DNA of 64,000 bases, from contig NZ_FSQW01000001.1 in the NCBI RefSeq assembly GCF_900128895.1, positions 868,001-932,000 of the forward strand, read 5' to 3'. The notes under the pieces are model-generated. The model worked only from the letters and a program-made list of their open reading frames with translations, had not been told where the DNA came from and ran no database searches. The stretch comes from Parasphingorhabdus marina DSM 22363 (GTDB lineage Bacteria > Pseudomonadota > Alphaproteobacteria > Sphingomonadales > Sphingomonadaceae). Shown piece after piece: positions 1-8,014 of the stretch. The translations under genes and the position numbers were made by a program. How positions within the stretch are numbered: position 1 is the first letter of the stretch; each line of letters begins with the position of its first letter.

Positions 1-240
1 AACCTTCGCGATCTGGGGGTAGCCTTCAACCGGCGTGAAAAAGCGGTTGATATCGATGTCCCCCCAGCGCTCGGCAAAGGCAATATGCTGTTCCGGTGTC
101 AGCGACTGGTTGCGAAAGAACAAGGCGCCATGCTGGTGAAAGGCATCGCGCAGTTCGGCAAATTGGTCATCGGTCACATGGGCAAGATCTACATCCTCCA
201 CCAGTCCACCAACAGCTACGCTTGCGTTGGAAATTTTCAT
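1..240 (-). CDS. TauD/TfdA-family dioxygenase, N-terminal 80 residues (partial)
   Basis: The reverse strand opens with an ATG at 240 and stays open to the window edge, so only the N-terminal 80 codons are present. The visible sequence has the TauD/TfdA pattern: a short beta-strand start, then 'FHQHGALFFRNQSLTP' and 'HIAFAERWGDID', typical of Fe(II)/2-oxoglutarate dioxygenases of the taurine or 2,4-D type. The HxD iron motif would lie beyond the edge and cannot be checked. The substrate cannot be told from this part. The gene is divergent from the SDR at 330. Confidence 0.75.
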   Translation of the reverse strand, partial: MKISNASVAVGGLVEDVDLAHVTDDQFAELRDAFHQHGALFFRNQSLTPEQHIAFAERWGDIDINRFFTPVEGYPQIAKV

Positions 241-329
241 GCATCACTCCTCCCGACTCTTGTTATCCGTCGAGCTATACCGCATTATTGTGCAATGTTG
301 AGAGCCGAAACCCCATCAGGAGACAAATC

Positions 330-1316
330 ATGACCGACAAGACGATCAACCGCCGCCAGCTGCTCGCGGCAACTGCTGCCACCGGTGTCGCGCTGACCGC
401 CTGCCAGTCGGTTGCTGCCACCGAAGGCAGTGCCAGCCTCAAGGGCAAGTCGGTGCTGATTACGGGCTGTTCCTCTGGCTTCGGCTATCTCGGGGCACTG
501 CACTATGCGGCAATGGGCGCGAAGGTCTTTGCCACCATGCGTAACCTCCCGCGAGCCGAGGCAGATAGCCTGAAAGCCGATGCGGGAGAGGGCGATGTCA
601 CGATTCTCGAACTGGATGTACTGTCGGATGATTCGGTAAGCAAGGCGATCGCCGAAGCGGAAAAGCAGAATGGCGGTGCGCTGGAAGTCGTGATCAACAA
701 TGCCGGTATCGGTACCGGAGCACCGGTCGAACTTCAGGATATGGAAGCAATGCAGCTGTTGTTCGACACCAATGTCATGGGGCCGCAACGCGTCGCGCGT
801 GCGGTGCTGCCGGCCATGCGGGCGAAGAAATCGGGTTTGATCATGAACGTCTCGTCGCAGCTGGGACGGGTGATGATTCCGGGCATGGGGCTGTACAGCT
901 CTACCAAATTCGCACTGGAATCGATGAGCGAGCAAATGGCCTATGAACTGGTGCCGCACGGCGTGGATGTCACGGTCGTCCAGCCCGGCGGCTTCCCGAC
1001 GAAAATCTGGACTAACGGCAGCAAACTCACGGCGCCGATGCTCGAACGGGCCTCGGATGCGCAGAAAGCCGCCTATCCGGAACTGGTCGCCGGGGCCTTG
1101 CGCGATATCGGCGGTTCCACCGATCCGATGGATGTCCCCCGGGCCATTGCGGATGTCATCGCCATGGCGCCGGGCAAGCGACCGCTACGTTTGCCAGTGC
1201 ACCCGGGCCGCAAACCTGCGCTTGCGATCAATGAGGTGAGCGCAAAGACGCAGGTTGCAATGCTCGGCAATTCGCCCTTTGGCCCCTGGATCAAAGACGT
1301 ACACAACGTCAGCTGA
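330..1316 (+). CDS. SDR-family oxidoreductase with Tat/lipoprotein-type signal
   Basis: Predicted NAD(P)-dependent short-chain dehydrogenase of 328 residues. The Rossmann motif TGCSSGFG is at about residues 45-52, an NNAGIG motif follows near residue 120, and the catalytic pair is Tyr189/Lys193 in YSSTK. The first 25 residues read 'NRRQLLAATAATGVALTAC', which resembles a twin-arginine signal ending in a lipobox (LTAC), so the enzyme may be exported already folded and lipid-anchored. The upstream reading frame is longer, but ATG 330 starts exactly this signal and follows AGGAGA, so it was chosen. The substrate is unknown. A cytoplasmic enzyme with an incidental N-terminus is less likely given the signal. 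Confidence 0.85.
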   Translation: MTDKTINRRQLLAATAATGVALTACQSVAATEGSASLKGKSVLITGCSSGFGYLGALHYAAMGAKVFATMRNLPRAEADSLKADAGEGDVTILELDVLSDDSVSKAIAEAEKQNGGALEVVINNAGIGTGAPVELQDMEAMQLLFDTNVMGPQRVARAVLPAMRAKKSGLIMNVSSQLGRVMIPGMGLYSSTKFALESMSEQMAYELVPHGVDVTVVQPGGFPTKIWTNGSKLTAPMLERASDAQKAAYPELVAGALRDIGGSTDPMDVPRAIADVIAMAPGKRPLRLPVHPGRKPALAINEVSAKTQVAMLGNSPFGPWIKDVHNVS

Positions 1317-1327
1317 ATCGGATATGC

Positions 1328-1765
1328 TCAGGCCTGCTGCGCTGAGGCTTCGGTCCGCGCCAGCAGGACGGGTGCCAGATACAGCGCAAGTATGGCGACA
1401 TTGATCACGGCATTGAACGCGTTGCCCGTGCCGATCGATGCACTGCTGTCGATGACGAACCAGGTCAGGAAGGCATAGATTGTCCCGCGCCGGATCAACG
1501 CATTGCCTTCCGCTATTCCGGGTGCGGAAATGAAAACGTAATAACCCATAAGACCGCCAAAAAGCCCGCCGCCAATGGCCAGCGCCAGCTTGGCCTGCTG
1601 CGTCGCGATCCCGGCAATGCCCTCGTCGCCGGAAGCGGCATATTGAAAGAACAGATTGTTCGCACCGGTGACATCGGACACGCTGCCCCAGGCAAAGAAC
1701 AGGGCGACAGGTATCGATATCCAGCCGATGATACGCATGGTCCGGGCAGCAGCCTGAGGTGACAT
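1328..1765 (-). CDS. small four-helix membrane protein of unknown function
   Basis: A 145-residue protein with about four hydrophobic segments (around residues 10-28, 58-78, 92-110 and 115-138) and short loops. I do not recognise a named family; the size and topology resemble small DUF integral membrane proteins. A strong AAGGAG precedes the ATG at 1765, which fixes the start. It is divergent from the XRE regulator at 1896, and a perfect palindrome lies between the two genes, so it is a plausible target of that regulator (inference). It converges on the SDR gene with an 11-bp gap. Confidence 0.8.
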   Translation of the reverse strand: MSPQAAARTMRIIGWISIPVALFFAWGSVSDVTGANNLFFQYAASGDEGIAGIATQQAKLALAIGGGLFGGLMGYYVFISAPGIAEGNALIRRGTIYAFLTWFVIDSSASIGTGNAFNAVINVAILALYLAPVLLARTEASAQQA

Positions 1766-1823
1766 GGAAAATCTCCTTGATTGATGGTTTCCCGGTCAAA
1801 GCATGGCCGCATAATCAGGGCAA

Positions 1824-1838
1824 TTACCTGTCAGGTAA
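1824..1838. promoter_or_regulatory. perfect palindrome TTACCTG-T-CAGGTAA, candidate operator
   Basis: The 15-bp sequence TTACCTGTCAGGTAA is a perfect inverted repeat (7+1+7) in the 130-bp space between the divergent membrane-protein gene (ATG 1765) and XRE-regulator gene (ATG 1896). Its left arm can double as a -35 element in either direction. The position suits autoregulation by the XRE protein, but no binding data are implied. Confidence 0.6.
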
Positions 1839-1895
1839 GTGCGAGCCCTGCTACAAGATGTCATGACAGGCCGCAGTGAAGGAAAGGAACCGGAC

Positions 1896-2660
1896 ATGCA
1901 GACGGAATTTGGAGCGATGCTGAAACAGTGGCGGAGCATTCGTCGCTTCAGCCAGCTGGACCTGTCGCTGGAAGCCGACATGTCGGCGCGCCATCTCAGT
2001 TTTCTGGAATCCGGGCGCGCCAATCCCAGCCGGGCGATGGTGCTGCGTCTGTCGGACGCGCTGCAACTGCCCAAGCCTGCCGCCAATCAGGTCCTGCATG
2101 CTGCGGGGTTTGCGCCGGTCTATCCGAATCTGCCGCAGGATGCGCCCGAGCTGGCACCGGTGAACGAGGCGATTGCCACCATGTTGCGCCATCATGATCC
2201 GTTTCCTGGCATTGCTGTCGACCGGCACTGGAATGTGGTGCAGTCCAATCAGGGCGCGGCGATGATGCTGGGCCTGGCCAGCCCGAACGGGGGGGCCAAT
2301 CTGATGGATATCCTGATCAACAGCGCCAATCTCGACCTGATTGAAAACTGGGACGAAGTGGCGGTGCTGTCGCTGTCCCGGCTGCGAACCGAGATACTCG
2401 AACTGGGCGGCGACGAGAAGCTGTCGGCGCTAGCGAAAAGGCTGTCGGATCTTGACCGGGTCAAGCAGATTGATGTCGCTGCGATCAACTTCAACCAGGC
2501 TGTGATCCCGACCATTTTCCGGGTCGGAGAAAACCGGCTGTCGCTGTTCTCGACCATCGCCCAGTTCGGTTCGGTGCAGGACACGCGGGCAGGGGAAACC
2601 CGCATCGAAATGATGTTCCCGATGGACGACGATACCCGGCGCTTCTTTGCGCAAAGATAA
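1896..2660 (+). CDS. XRE-family transcriptional regulator with MmyB-type ligand domain
   Basis: A 254-residue regulator. Residues about 8-65 form an XRE helix-turn-helix ('RRFSQLDLSLEADMSARHLS', then 'FLESGRANPSRAMVLRLSDA'). The rest matches the MmyB-like domain, a PAS-type fold that binds small hydrophobic ligands in related actinobacterial and proteobacterial regulators ('DPFPGIAVDRHWNVVQSN' is the hallmark stretch). ATG 1896 was chosen over an upstream in-frame start at 1839 because GGAAAGGAA lies just ahead of it and the family begins at this point. It probably acts on the divergent promoter region containing the palindrome at 1824-1838. Confidence 0.88.
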   Translation: MQTEFGAMLKQWRSIRRFSQLDLSLEADMSARHLSFLESGRANPSRAMVLRLSDALQLPKPAANQVLHAAGFAPVYPNLPQDAPELAPVNEAIATMLRHHDPFPGIAVDRHWNVVQSNQGAAMMLGLASPNGGANLMDILINSANLDLIENWDEVAVLSLSRLRTEILELGGDEKLSALAKRLSDLDRVKQIDVAAINFNQAVIPTIFRVGENRLSLFSTIAQFGSVQDTRAGETRIEMMFPMDDDTRRFFAQR

Positions 2661-2735
2661 GATTCCCGTCACGCGGGATAAGACATTGCCTGTTCATCTC
2701 TCGCCCGGTAGCACCGGCATGGCAGGGAGAAGAAG

Positions 2736-3728
2736 ATGGGCTTTTGCGGAAATTATCCAGCGATGCGAAAAGCGGTTTGTGCATCGATAATCGTGGCATT
2801 GGCCGCCTGTGCGCCGGTCCAGCCAGAGGCGGACAAAGCTCCGCCAGCGGGAGATGATGATCCGATAGCGACAATATCAAAAATTGCAGAAGGCGAAATT
2901 CCCGAGAGCTTTGACTGGGAAAAAACCTTTCCCTCCTGGTTTGCTGCTGTACCCCCTTTTCGTGTCGCCGGACCGGAAATGGGCGGGGTCTATTATGTCG
3001 GCACCGCTGGTCTCGGCATGTATTTCATTCCCACACCGGACGGGCATATCGTGCTGGACGGCGGGATGCCGGGGCAGGGGAAATATGTTGCCGATGCCAT
3101 CCGCACGCTCGGCTTTGATCCGGCAGACATCAAAATCCTGCTGAACAGCCATGCGCATCTCGATCATAGTGGCGGTCTGGCGGAATTGAAGCAACTCAGC
3201 GGTGCACAAATGGTGGCCAGCGAAGGCGACCGTTCGGCTCTCGAGGACGGATTCTATCTTGGCTCGGAAGAGGACAGCGCCCTCAATGCCCCGCCCGTCG
3301 AGGTAGACAGGATCATTGCCGATGGCGAGCAGGTTGGTCTTGGCGGGATTACGCTCACCGCCCGGATAACGCCGGGCCATACACGGGGCTGCACCAGCTG
3401 GATGATGGATCTGCCGCATGAAGGAAAATCACTGCAGGTGCTGTTCTTTTGTTCGGCGACGGTTGCCGCCAACCGGCTGGTCGGACCGCCGCAATATGCA
3501 GGCATCGTTGCCGATTACCGCCGGACATTTGCTCTGACCCGGGACTGGCAACCGGATATCCTGCTCGCCAATCATCCCGAATTTTTCGGCCTTCAGGCGA
3601 AACGCGCCGCACAGACCGCCGGAGACAGCAACGCCTTTGTCGACCAGGACGCTTTTCCCAGGCTGATGGCCGGGCTGGAAAAGGCTTTTGAGCGAGCATT
3701 GGCGAAACAGAAAGGGGCTGAAAAATGA
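2736..3728 (+). CDS. subclass B3 metallo-beta-lactamase, lipoprotein-type signal
   Basis: A metallo-hydrolase of 330 residues with a full set of B3-type zinc ligands: His139, His141, Asp143 and His144 in HAHLDH, His215 in 'PGHTRGCTSW' and His280 in 'LANHPEFF'. The GHTxGCT motif favours subclass B3 beta-lactamase over other members of the fold. The N-terminus has a lipobox (ALAAC, Cys25), so the enzyme is predicted to be a membrane-anchored periplasmic lipoprotein. AGGGAG sits 6 bp ahead of ATG 2736; ATG 2763 would give a more classical lipoprotein signal but has a weaker ribosome site. The stop overlaps the next gene as ATGA. Hydrolysis of carbapenems or other beta-lactams is known for the family but not shown here. 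Confidence 0.88.
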   Translation: MGFCGNYPAMRKAVCASIIVALAACAPVQPEADKAPPAGDDDPIATISKIAEGEIPESFDWEKTFPSWFAAVPPFRVAGPEMGGVYYVGTAGLGMYFIPTPDGHIVLDGGMPGQGKYVADAIRTLGFDPADIKILLNSHAHLDHSGGLAELKQLSGAQMVASEGDRSALEDGFYLGSEEDSALNAPPVEVDRIIADGEQVGLGGITLTARITPGHTRGCTSWMMDLPHEGKSLQVLFFCSATVAANRLVGPPQYAGIVADYRRTFALTRDWQPDILLANHPEFFGLQAKRAAQTAGDSNAFVDQDAFPRLMAGLEKAFERALAKQKGAEK

Positions 3729-4072
3729 AGAACGCAAAGCAGGTGATCGAAACATTCTGGGAGATTCAGGATGGCCATGACTATTCCAGACTGATCCCGC
3801 TTTTCGCCGATGACGCGGTGTTTGAGGATCCGGCCATTGGCCGGGTGGAAGGCAAGGAAGCGATCACGCAGTTGCTGCATCAGCTGACGAAGGAGCTGGC
3901 CGACAAGAAAATGCATTTCGAAGTGCTCGAAATTGCCGGAGACGAGACGGTCGCCTGGTCGCGCTGGTTGTGGAAACGTCCGGACGGGGACGTGGAAGGC
4001 GTTGGTCTCTACAAGGTGCGCGACGGGTTGCTTGTTTCCTATCGCGATTTTTATGCCGTCCCGGAGGAATAG
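3725..4072 (+). CDS. NTF2-like / SnoaL-type protein
   Basis: A 115-residue protein with the cone-shaped NTF2 fold signature: N-terminal helix 'VIETFWEIQDGHDYSRLIPL', then 'FADDAVFEDPAIGRVEGKEAI', and C-terminal strands ending 'LLVSYRDFYAV'. Such proteins act as small enzymes (isomerases, hydrolases) or ligand binders; no activity can be assigned. The start codon overlaps the stop of the metallo-beta-lactamase gene (ATGA), which implies translational coupling. Confidence 0.85.
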   Translation: MKNAKQVIETFWEIQDGHDYSRLIPLFADDAVFEDPAIGRVEGKEAITQLLHQLTKELADKKMHFEVLEIAGDETVAWSRWLWKRPDGDVEGVGLYKVRDGLLVSYRDFYAVPEE

Positions 4073-4075
4073 GCC

Positions 4076-4405
4076 TCAGTCCTTTGGCTGAATATCCTCG
4101 GGATAGGGATTGCGTGAAATCAGCCCCCAGCTGCTGTTGTTGGAGAGGCTCTGGCGGGCGTCGATTTCGAGCAGCAGTTCCTTGGTCTTGATCTCGTCGG
4201 CCCCGACGGCGGATGAGAGCGTGTCTATCGATCGCCATTTGTACTTTTCCCCGCTCAGCAAAAGCAGCAGGCGCTGCTTGCGTTTGTCATCCAGCCGGTT
4301 CTCGCGCCGTTGCGCCAGCCACCAGGCGAGCCAGGCGGTAAGAATGGAGGCGCCGGCACCGATGAGGGCGCCAATCAGGGCGGCAATTTCTGCACTAACT
4401 GTCAT
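4076..4405 (-). CDS. small single-pass membrane protein, unknown function
   Basis: A 109-residue protein. Residues about 5-28 form one hydrophobic helix ('ALIGALIGAGASILTAWLAW'); the rest is charged ('RRENRLDDKRKQRLLLLL') and followed by a possible helix-turn-helix-like stretch ('TLSSAVGADEIKTKELLLEI'). The ATG at 4405 lies 11 bp inside the 3' end of the upstream hydrolase gene, so the two are probably translated together. A longer upstream start at 4471 is possible but would overlap the hydrolase far more. I do not recognise a family. Confidence 0.7.
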   Translation of the reverse strand: MTVSAEIAALIGALIGAGASILTAWLAWWLAQRRENRLDDKRKQRLLLLLSGEKYKWRSIDTLSSAVGADEIKTKELLLEIDARQSLSNNSSWGLISRNPYPEDIQPKD

Positions 4406-5288
4406 TTTGCTTTTCCATGAAATCAAGAATTGCCCGGGCGATAGCGTCTGGCTGTTCGGGAAGCAGGGCATGCCCGGCGCCGGCGATCATAACCAGTTCA
4501 ACCCGGTCCGGATATTGGGCGGCGAGCGGGATGCCGGCATCTTCCGGCGGGGCGATGGTGTCCTCCGCGGCCTGTAGCACCAGCATCGGTGTAGTCCCGC
4601 CAGCGCCCCACTGGTCATAACTGTCCGTGCCCTTGGCCTTGCCCTGCAGAATAGCGGTATGGCGATGCCATCCAACCAGCCAGTAGTCGGGAATCTCATT
4701 GCCGTCGGCGAAAAACGCATAGTCTATATCCGCGGTCCGCTGCGCGACGGTCCGGCGCGGGTCAAAGACCGCCCGCAGCGCGGTATCCGCTTTGGGGGGA
4801 ATGGGCCTGGCTCCGCCCGATGCAATCAGAATGACCGACTGCATATGATTGTCATGCCGGCTGGCAAAGGCGCGGGCGAGGCGATTGCCAAAGGCATGGC
4901 CAATGACGGTCACTTTTTCACCCGATTCCGTCTCAGCGTCGACAATCGCATGGACGTCGTCGGCCATGTCGAACAAGGTAAAGGGACCGGCGGGCAGCGT
5001 CGTGCTACCAATCCCGTGGGCATCAAAGGCGATGGTGCGATACCCGGCCAGACCCAGCGCGAGCGCCAGTTCATTGAAGTCGCTGGCTTCGCGTCCGGCG
5101 CTCGCGAGCAACAGGACGGGCGGCCCTTTTCCGGTGACATGATAGCCCAGCGTGCGATCATCCCGCTCCAGCATTTTGGCTGTACCGACGGCGTCACGAG
5201 CAGGCGTGTCGGGAAGCGGCATCCAGAGGCTATAACCGATGACCGCCAATATGGCGATCAGCGCCGCGGCACCGAAAAGATATTTCAT
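4395..5288 (-). CDS. membrane-anchored alpha/beta-hydrolase-fold protein lacking the nucleophile Ser
   Basis: A 297-residue alpha/beta-hydrolase-fold protein with an N-terminal hydrophobic anchor (residues 3-22). The oxyanion strand 'GPPVLLLASAG' and the late histidine loop 'GAGHALLPEQP' are present, and an acidic residue occurs in 'AAEDTIAPP'. The nucleophile elbow reads G130-H-A132-F-G134, so the usual Ser/Asp/Cys is Ala. It is therefore either a non-hydrolytic member (binding protein, or a lyase-like enzyme needing no nucleophile) or inactive. ATG 5288 was chosen because GAGGGAGGG lies 5-7 bp ahead. Confidence 0.82.
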   Translation of the reverse strand: MKYLFGAAALIAILAVIGYSLWMPLPDTPARDAVGTAKMLERDDRTLGYHVTGKGPPVLLLASAGREASDFNELALALGLAGYRTIAFDAHGIGSTTLPAGPFTLFDMADDVHAIVDAETESGEKVTVIGHAFGNRLARAFASRHDNHMQSVILIASGGARPIPPKADTALRAVFDPRRTVAQRTADIDYAFFADGNEIPDYWLVGWHRHTAILQGKAKGTDSYDQWGAGGTTPMLVLQAAEDTIAPPEDAGIPLAAQYPDRVELVMIAGAGHALLPEQPDAIARAILDFMEKQNDS

Positions 5289-5327
5289 GCCAGCCCTCCC
5301 TCGCATGTGCTGAATCTGGCAACGGAG

Positions 5328-5534
5328 TCAAAAATCGATGGCAATGCCCTTGTGCACCCAGTCACCGTAACGGGTCGGACCCTTTTTGTCTTTCGCTGCG
5401 TCCTCCCCATCGATCGGGTCGGGCTGGGGAACTGGCGGGCTCTTGGACAGATGGGCCGGTGGCCGGATATGTGCGGGCCGTTCGCCCGGCTTTCGCTTTT
5501 CTGTTCTCGGGGTTTTCCCCTCTTTTTCCGACAT
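5328..5534 (-). CDS. DUF1674 protein (SDHAF4-like assembly factor)
   Basis: A 68-residue protein ending in 'GPTRYGDWVHKGIAIDF', the hallmark of DUF1674. The eukaryotic relative SDHAF4 helps assemble succinate dehydrogenase by handling the flavinylated SdhA subunit. The N-terminal 40 residues are basic and proline-rich, probably unstructured. The family motif establishes the frame, although a much longer but spurious open frame runs through the same strand. It is divergent from htpX, an arrangement I associate with sphingomonads. A role in SDH assembly here is inference from the family. Confidence 0.85.
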   Translation of the reverse strand: MSEKEGKTPRTEKRKPGERPAHIRPPAHLSKSPPVPQPDPIDGEDAAKDKKGPTRYGDWVHKGIAIDF

Positions 5535-5618
5535 GACTGCGCTCTTTCGCAAAATTGAAAATCCCGCCTCTCTTCCTATATTGAACGTACAGGCAAGTAT
5601 ATCAAGCGAGTGACAGCA

Positions 5619-6524
5619 ATGAATTTTCTCAAGACTACCATGCTTCTGGCGGCATTGACGGCTCTGTTCATGGTCATGGGCTTTTCTCTTGGCGGTGGCC
5701 GCGGAGCGGTTCTCGCGCTGATCGTGGCCGCCGGCATGAACCTGTTTACCTACTGGAATGCCGACAAAATCGTCCTGAAAATGCACAAGGCGGTCGAGGT
5801 GGATGCCCGGAGCCATCCGGAATTTTATGCGATGGTCCAGCGCCTCGCCCAGCGGGCGGACCTTCCCATGCCGAAAGTCTATATCGTTGATCAGGACCAG
5901 CCCAATGCTTTTGCAACCGGGCGCAATCCCGAAAACTCTGCAGTGGCGGCGACAACGGGTCTGCTCAAAGTGCTCAGCCACGAAGAAGTGGAAGGCGTGA
6001 TGGCGCACGAGCTCGGACATGTGAAAAATCGCGATACACTGATCATGACGATGGTGGCGACGATTGCAGGTGCGGTTTCGATGCTGGCCAATTTCGGCAT
6101 GTTCTTTCGCAGCAATCGCGGCATTGCGGGGATCATGGCGATTTTTATCGCCCCCTTTGCTGCGATGATTGTCCAGATGGCGATCAGCCGGACTCGCGAA
6201 TTTGGCGCCGATCGCTCGGCTGCAGAAATCAGCGGCAAGCCGCTGGCGCTGGCCTCTGCGCTCGCCAAAATTTCGGGAAAGGCCCAGCGCATTCCCAATC
6301 CGGTGGCCGAGCGCAATCCCGCCGCCGCCCAGCTCTATATCGTGCCCGCCGGAGTCCGGCAGATGTTTTCGACCCATCCCGCCACCGAAGATCGCATTGC
6401 GGCGCTGCAGGACATGGCCAGTGGCGGCGGCGCCGATGGCTGGTCCGGACGATCGGACGAGATTGGAGACATGGGCCGTCTGAAAGCCCGGCGCAGCGCG
6501 CTGGATCCGACCCGTTCGCGCTAG
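5619..6524 (+). CDS. htpX: HtpX-type zinc metalloprotease
   Basis: A 301-residue M48 membrane protease for quality control of misfolded inner-membrane proteins. Two N-terminal hydrophobic segments (about 5-22 and 30-46) are followed by the zinc motif His130-Glu131-xx-His134 in AHELGH, with a further glutamate in '[10 protein letters not shown]'. Two more hydrophobic stretches lie between. ATG 5619 is preferred over GTG 5610 by family length. It heads a rightward set of genes (htpX, rsmB, rpe, heparinase, purH). Confidence 0.93.
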   Translation: MNFLKTTMLLAALTALFMVMGFSLGGGRGAVLALIVAAGMNLFTYWNADKIVLKMHKAVEVDARSHPEFYAMVQRLAQRADLPMPKVYIVDQDQPNAFATGRNPENSAVAATTGLLKVLSHEEVEGVMAHELGHVKNRDTLIMTMVATIAGAVSMLANFGMFFRSNRGIAGIMAIFIAPFAAMIVQMAISRTREFGADRSAAEISGKPLALASALAKISGKAQRIPNPVAERNPAAAQLYIVPAGVRQMFSTHPATEDRIAALQDMASGGGADGWSGRSDEIGDMGRLKARRSALDPTRSR

Positions 6525-6610
6525 ACGCGCAGAAGTCTTGACCACCGCAAATCCTGCATTGACCGATTGTTGATCTGGCCTTTTGGCGGCAATTGTGGGA
6601 AGCGCCCGCA

Positions 6611-7897
6611 ATGAACAATTCCCGACCAGACCGGAAGGTCCCCGGACTTCCCGCGCGCCAGGCTGCCCTGCGTCTGCTCGATGCCGTCTGCCGGCGTGGC
6701 GAGACTCTGGATCAGGCCATGCCCGCCGCGACCGGACGGCTGTCCAATCCGTCCGACAAGGCGCTCGCTCACAATATTGCGGCCAATGTGCTGCGCTGGA
6801 TGACGGCGCTCGACGCCATGATCGACAGTGCCACCCGCAACCGGCTGGCTGATGATGCCAAGGCCCGCATGGCCTTGCGGATTGCTCTGGCGCAGGTCCT
6901 GATTCTCGAAACCCCGCAACATGCTGCCATCGCCACCGCCTTGCCACTGGTGCATGGCGGCCCAAGGCGGCTGGTCCATGGGGTCTTCTCCACAGTCATG
7001 CGCGGCATCGACAACGGCAAGTTGAAAATACCAGAATATCCCGAAATTCCGGGTGAGACACTGGATCGGTGGACGCATAACTGGGGCGAAGACACCGCTG
7101 CAGCCGCCTGTCGCGCCTGGGCTGTTCCTCCGCCGGTTGACCTGTCTTTCCGTGAGGAACAAACCGCTCCCGCTCTGCAAGGCCTGTCGCTGGCATCCCG
7201 GCATTTGCGCCTGACGGACCCGGCTCCTGTCACCGAACTTCCGGGATTTGCAGAGGGGGACTTCTGGGTCCAGGATCTGGCGGCTTCGCTTCCGGCGCGT
7301 CTCCTGGGGCATGGCGAGGGGCGAACGGTTCTCGATCTGTGCGCCGCGCCTGGCGGCAAATCGATGCAGCTGGCGGCGTCAGGCTGGCGGGTTGTCTCTG
7401 TCGACAGCTCCGAAAAGCGCATGATCCGCTATCACGAGAATATGACACGCACCGGGCTCGAAAGCGAAACCGTCATTGCCGATCTGATGCGCTGGGAGTC
7501 GCCCGAACTGGCCGATGCCGTGCTGCTGGATGCACCCTGCAGTGCGACCGGCATTTTTCGCCGGCATCCGGATGTGCTGCATTGTATCGGTGCGCGCCAG
7601 ATCGCCGACCGCGCGGAAGTGCAGACCGGATTGCTGCGCCGCGCCGCTGCCTGGGTCAAACCGGGCGGGTTGCTGGTCTATGCCGTCTGCTCGCTCGAGC
7701 CGGAAGAAGGCGAAGACCAGGTCACGGAATTTCTCGCAGAAAATAGCGATTATGTGATCGATCCTGTCGCATCGTCGGAGTTGCCGGAGGGGATTGCGCC
7801 AACGGCGGACGGCACTGTTCGTACTCTTCCCGGCATGCTCGAAGAACAGGGCACTCTCGACGGGTTTTTTATTGCCCGGATGCGCCGGAAAAGCTGA
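6611..7897 (+). CDS. rsmB: RsmB-family RNA m5C methyltransferase
   Basis: A 428-residue RsmB/NOP2/Sun-family methyltransferase, expected to make 5-methylcytosine in 16S rRNA (C967 in E. coli). The N-terminal NusB-like helical domain covers about residues 10-130; the SAM-binding motif 'DLCAAPGGKSMQLA', the PC motif 'DAPCSATGIFRRHPD' and the catalytic-cysteine motif 'AVCSLEPEEGEDQV' follow in order. ATG 6611 matches the family start; a TTG 18 bp upstream is less likely. It lies between htpX and rpe on the same strand. Confidence 0.9.
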   Translation: MNNSRPDRKVPGLPARQAALRLLDAVCRRGETLDQAMPAATGRLSNPSDKALAHNIAANVLRWMTALDAMIDSATRNRLADDAKARMALRIALAQVLILETPQHAAIATALPLVHGGPRRLVHGVFSTVMRGIDNGKLKIPEYPEIPGETLDRWTHNWGEDTAAAACRAWAVPPPVDLSFREEQTAPALQGLSLASRHLRLTDPAPVTELPGFAEGDFWVQDLAASLPARLLGHGEGRTVLDLCAAPGGKSMQLAASGWRVVSVDSSEKRMIRYHENMTRTGLESETVIADLMRWESPELADAVLLDAPCSATGIFRRHPDVLHCIGARQIADRAEVQTGLLRRAAAWVKPGGLLVYAVCSLEPEEGEDQVTEFLAENSDYVIDPVASSELPEGIAPTADGTVRTLPGMLEEQGTLDGFFIARMRRKS

Positions 7898-8014
7898 TCC
7901 TGCAGAAAAATCCGGCCTGTCCCCAATTTGTCCACAGGCCATTGGGTTTTCGGGGGTTTCACGGCTTGCAGCGGCGGTTCAAAAATCCTAGAGGCTGGGC
8001 GCAAAGGAACTGTC

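Noticed and set aside
2661-2690. CCCG-TCACG-CGGG hairpin after the XRE regulator as a terminator
   Set aside because: Only a 4-bp stem and no T-tract.
5535-6965. A long leftward frame running through htpX and rsmB into the DUF1674 gene
   Set aside because: Only the final 68 codons match a family (DUF1674); the rest is antisense to recognised genes.
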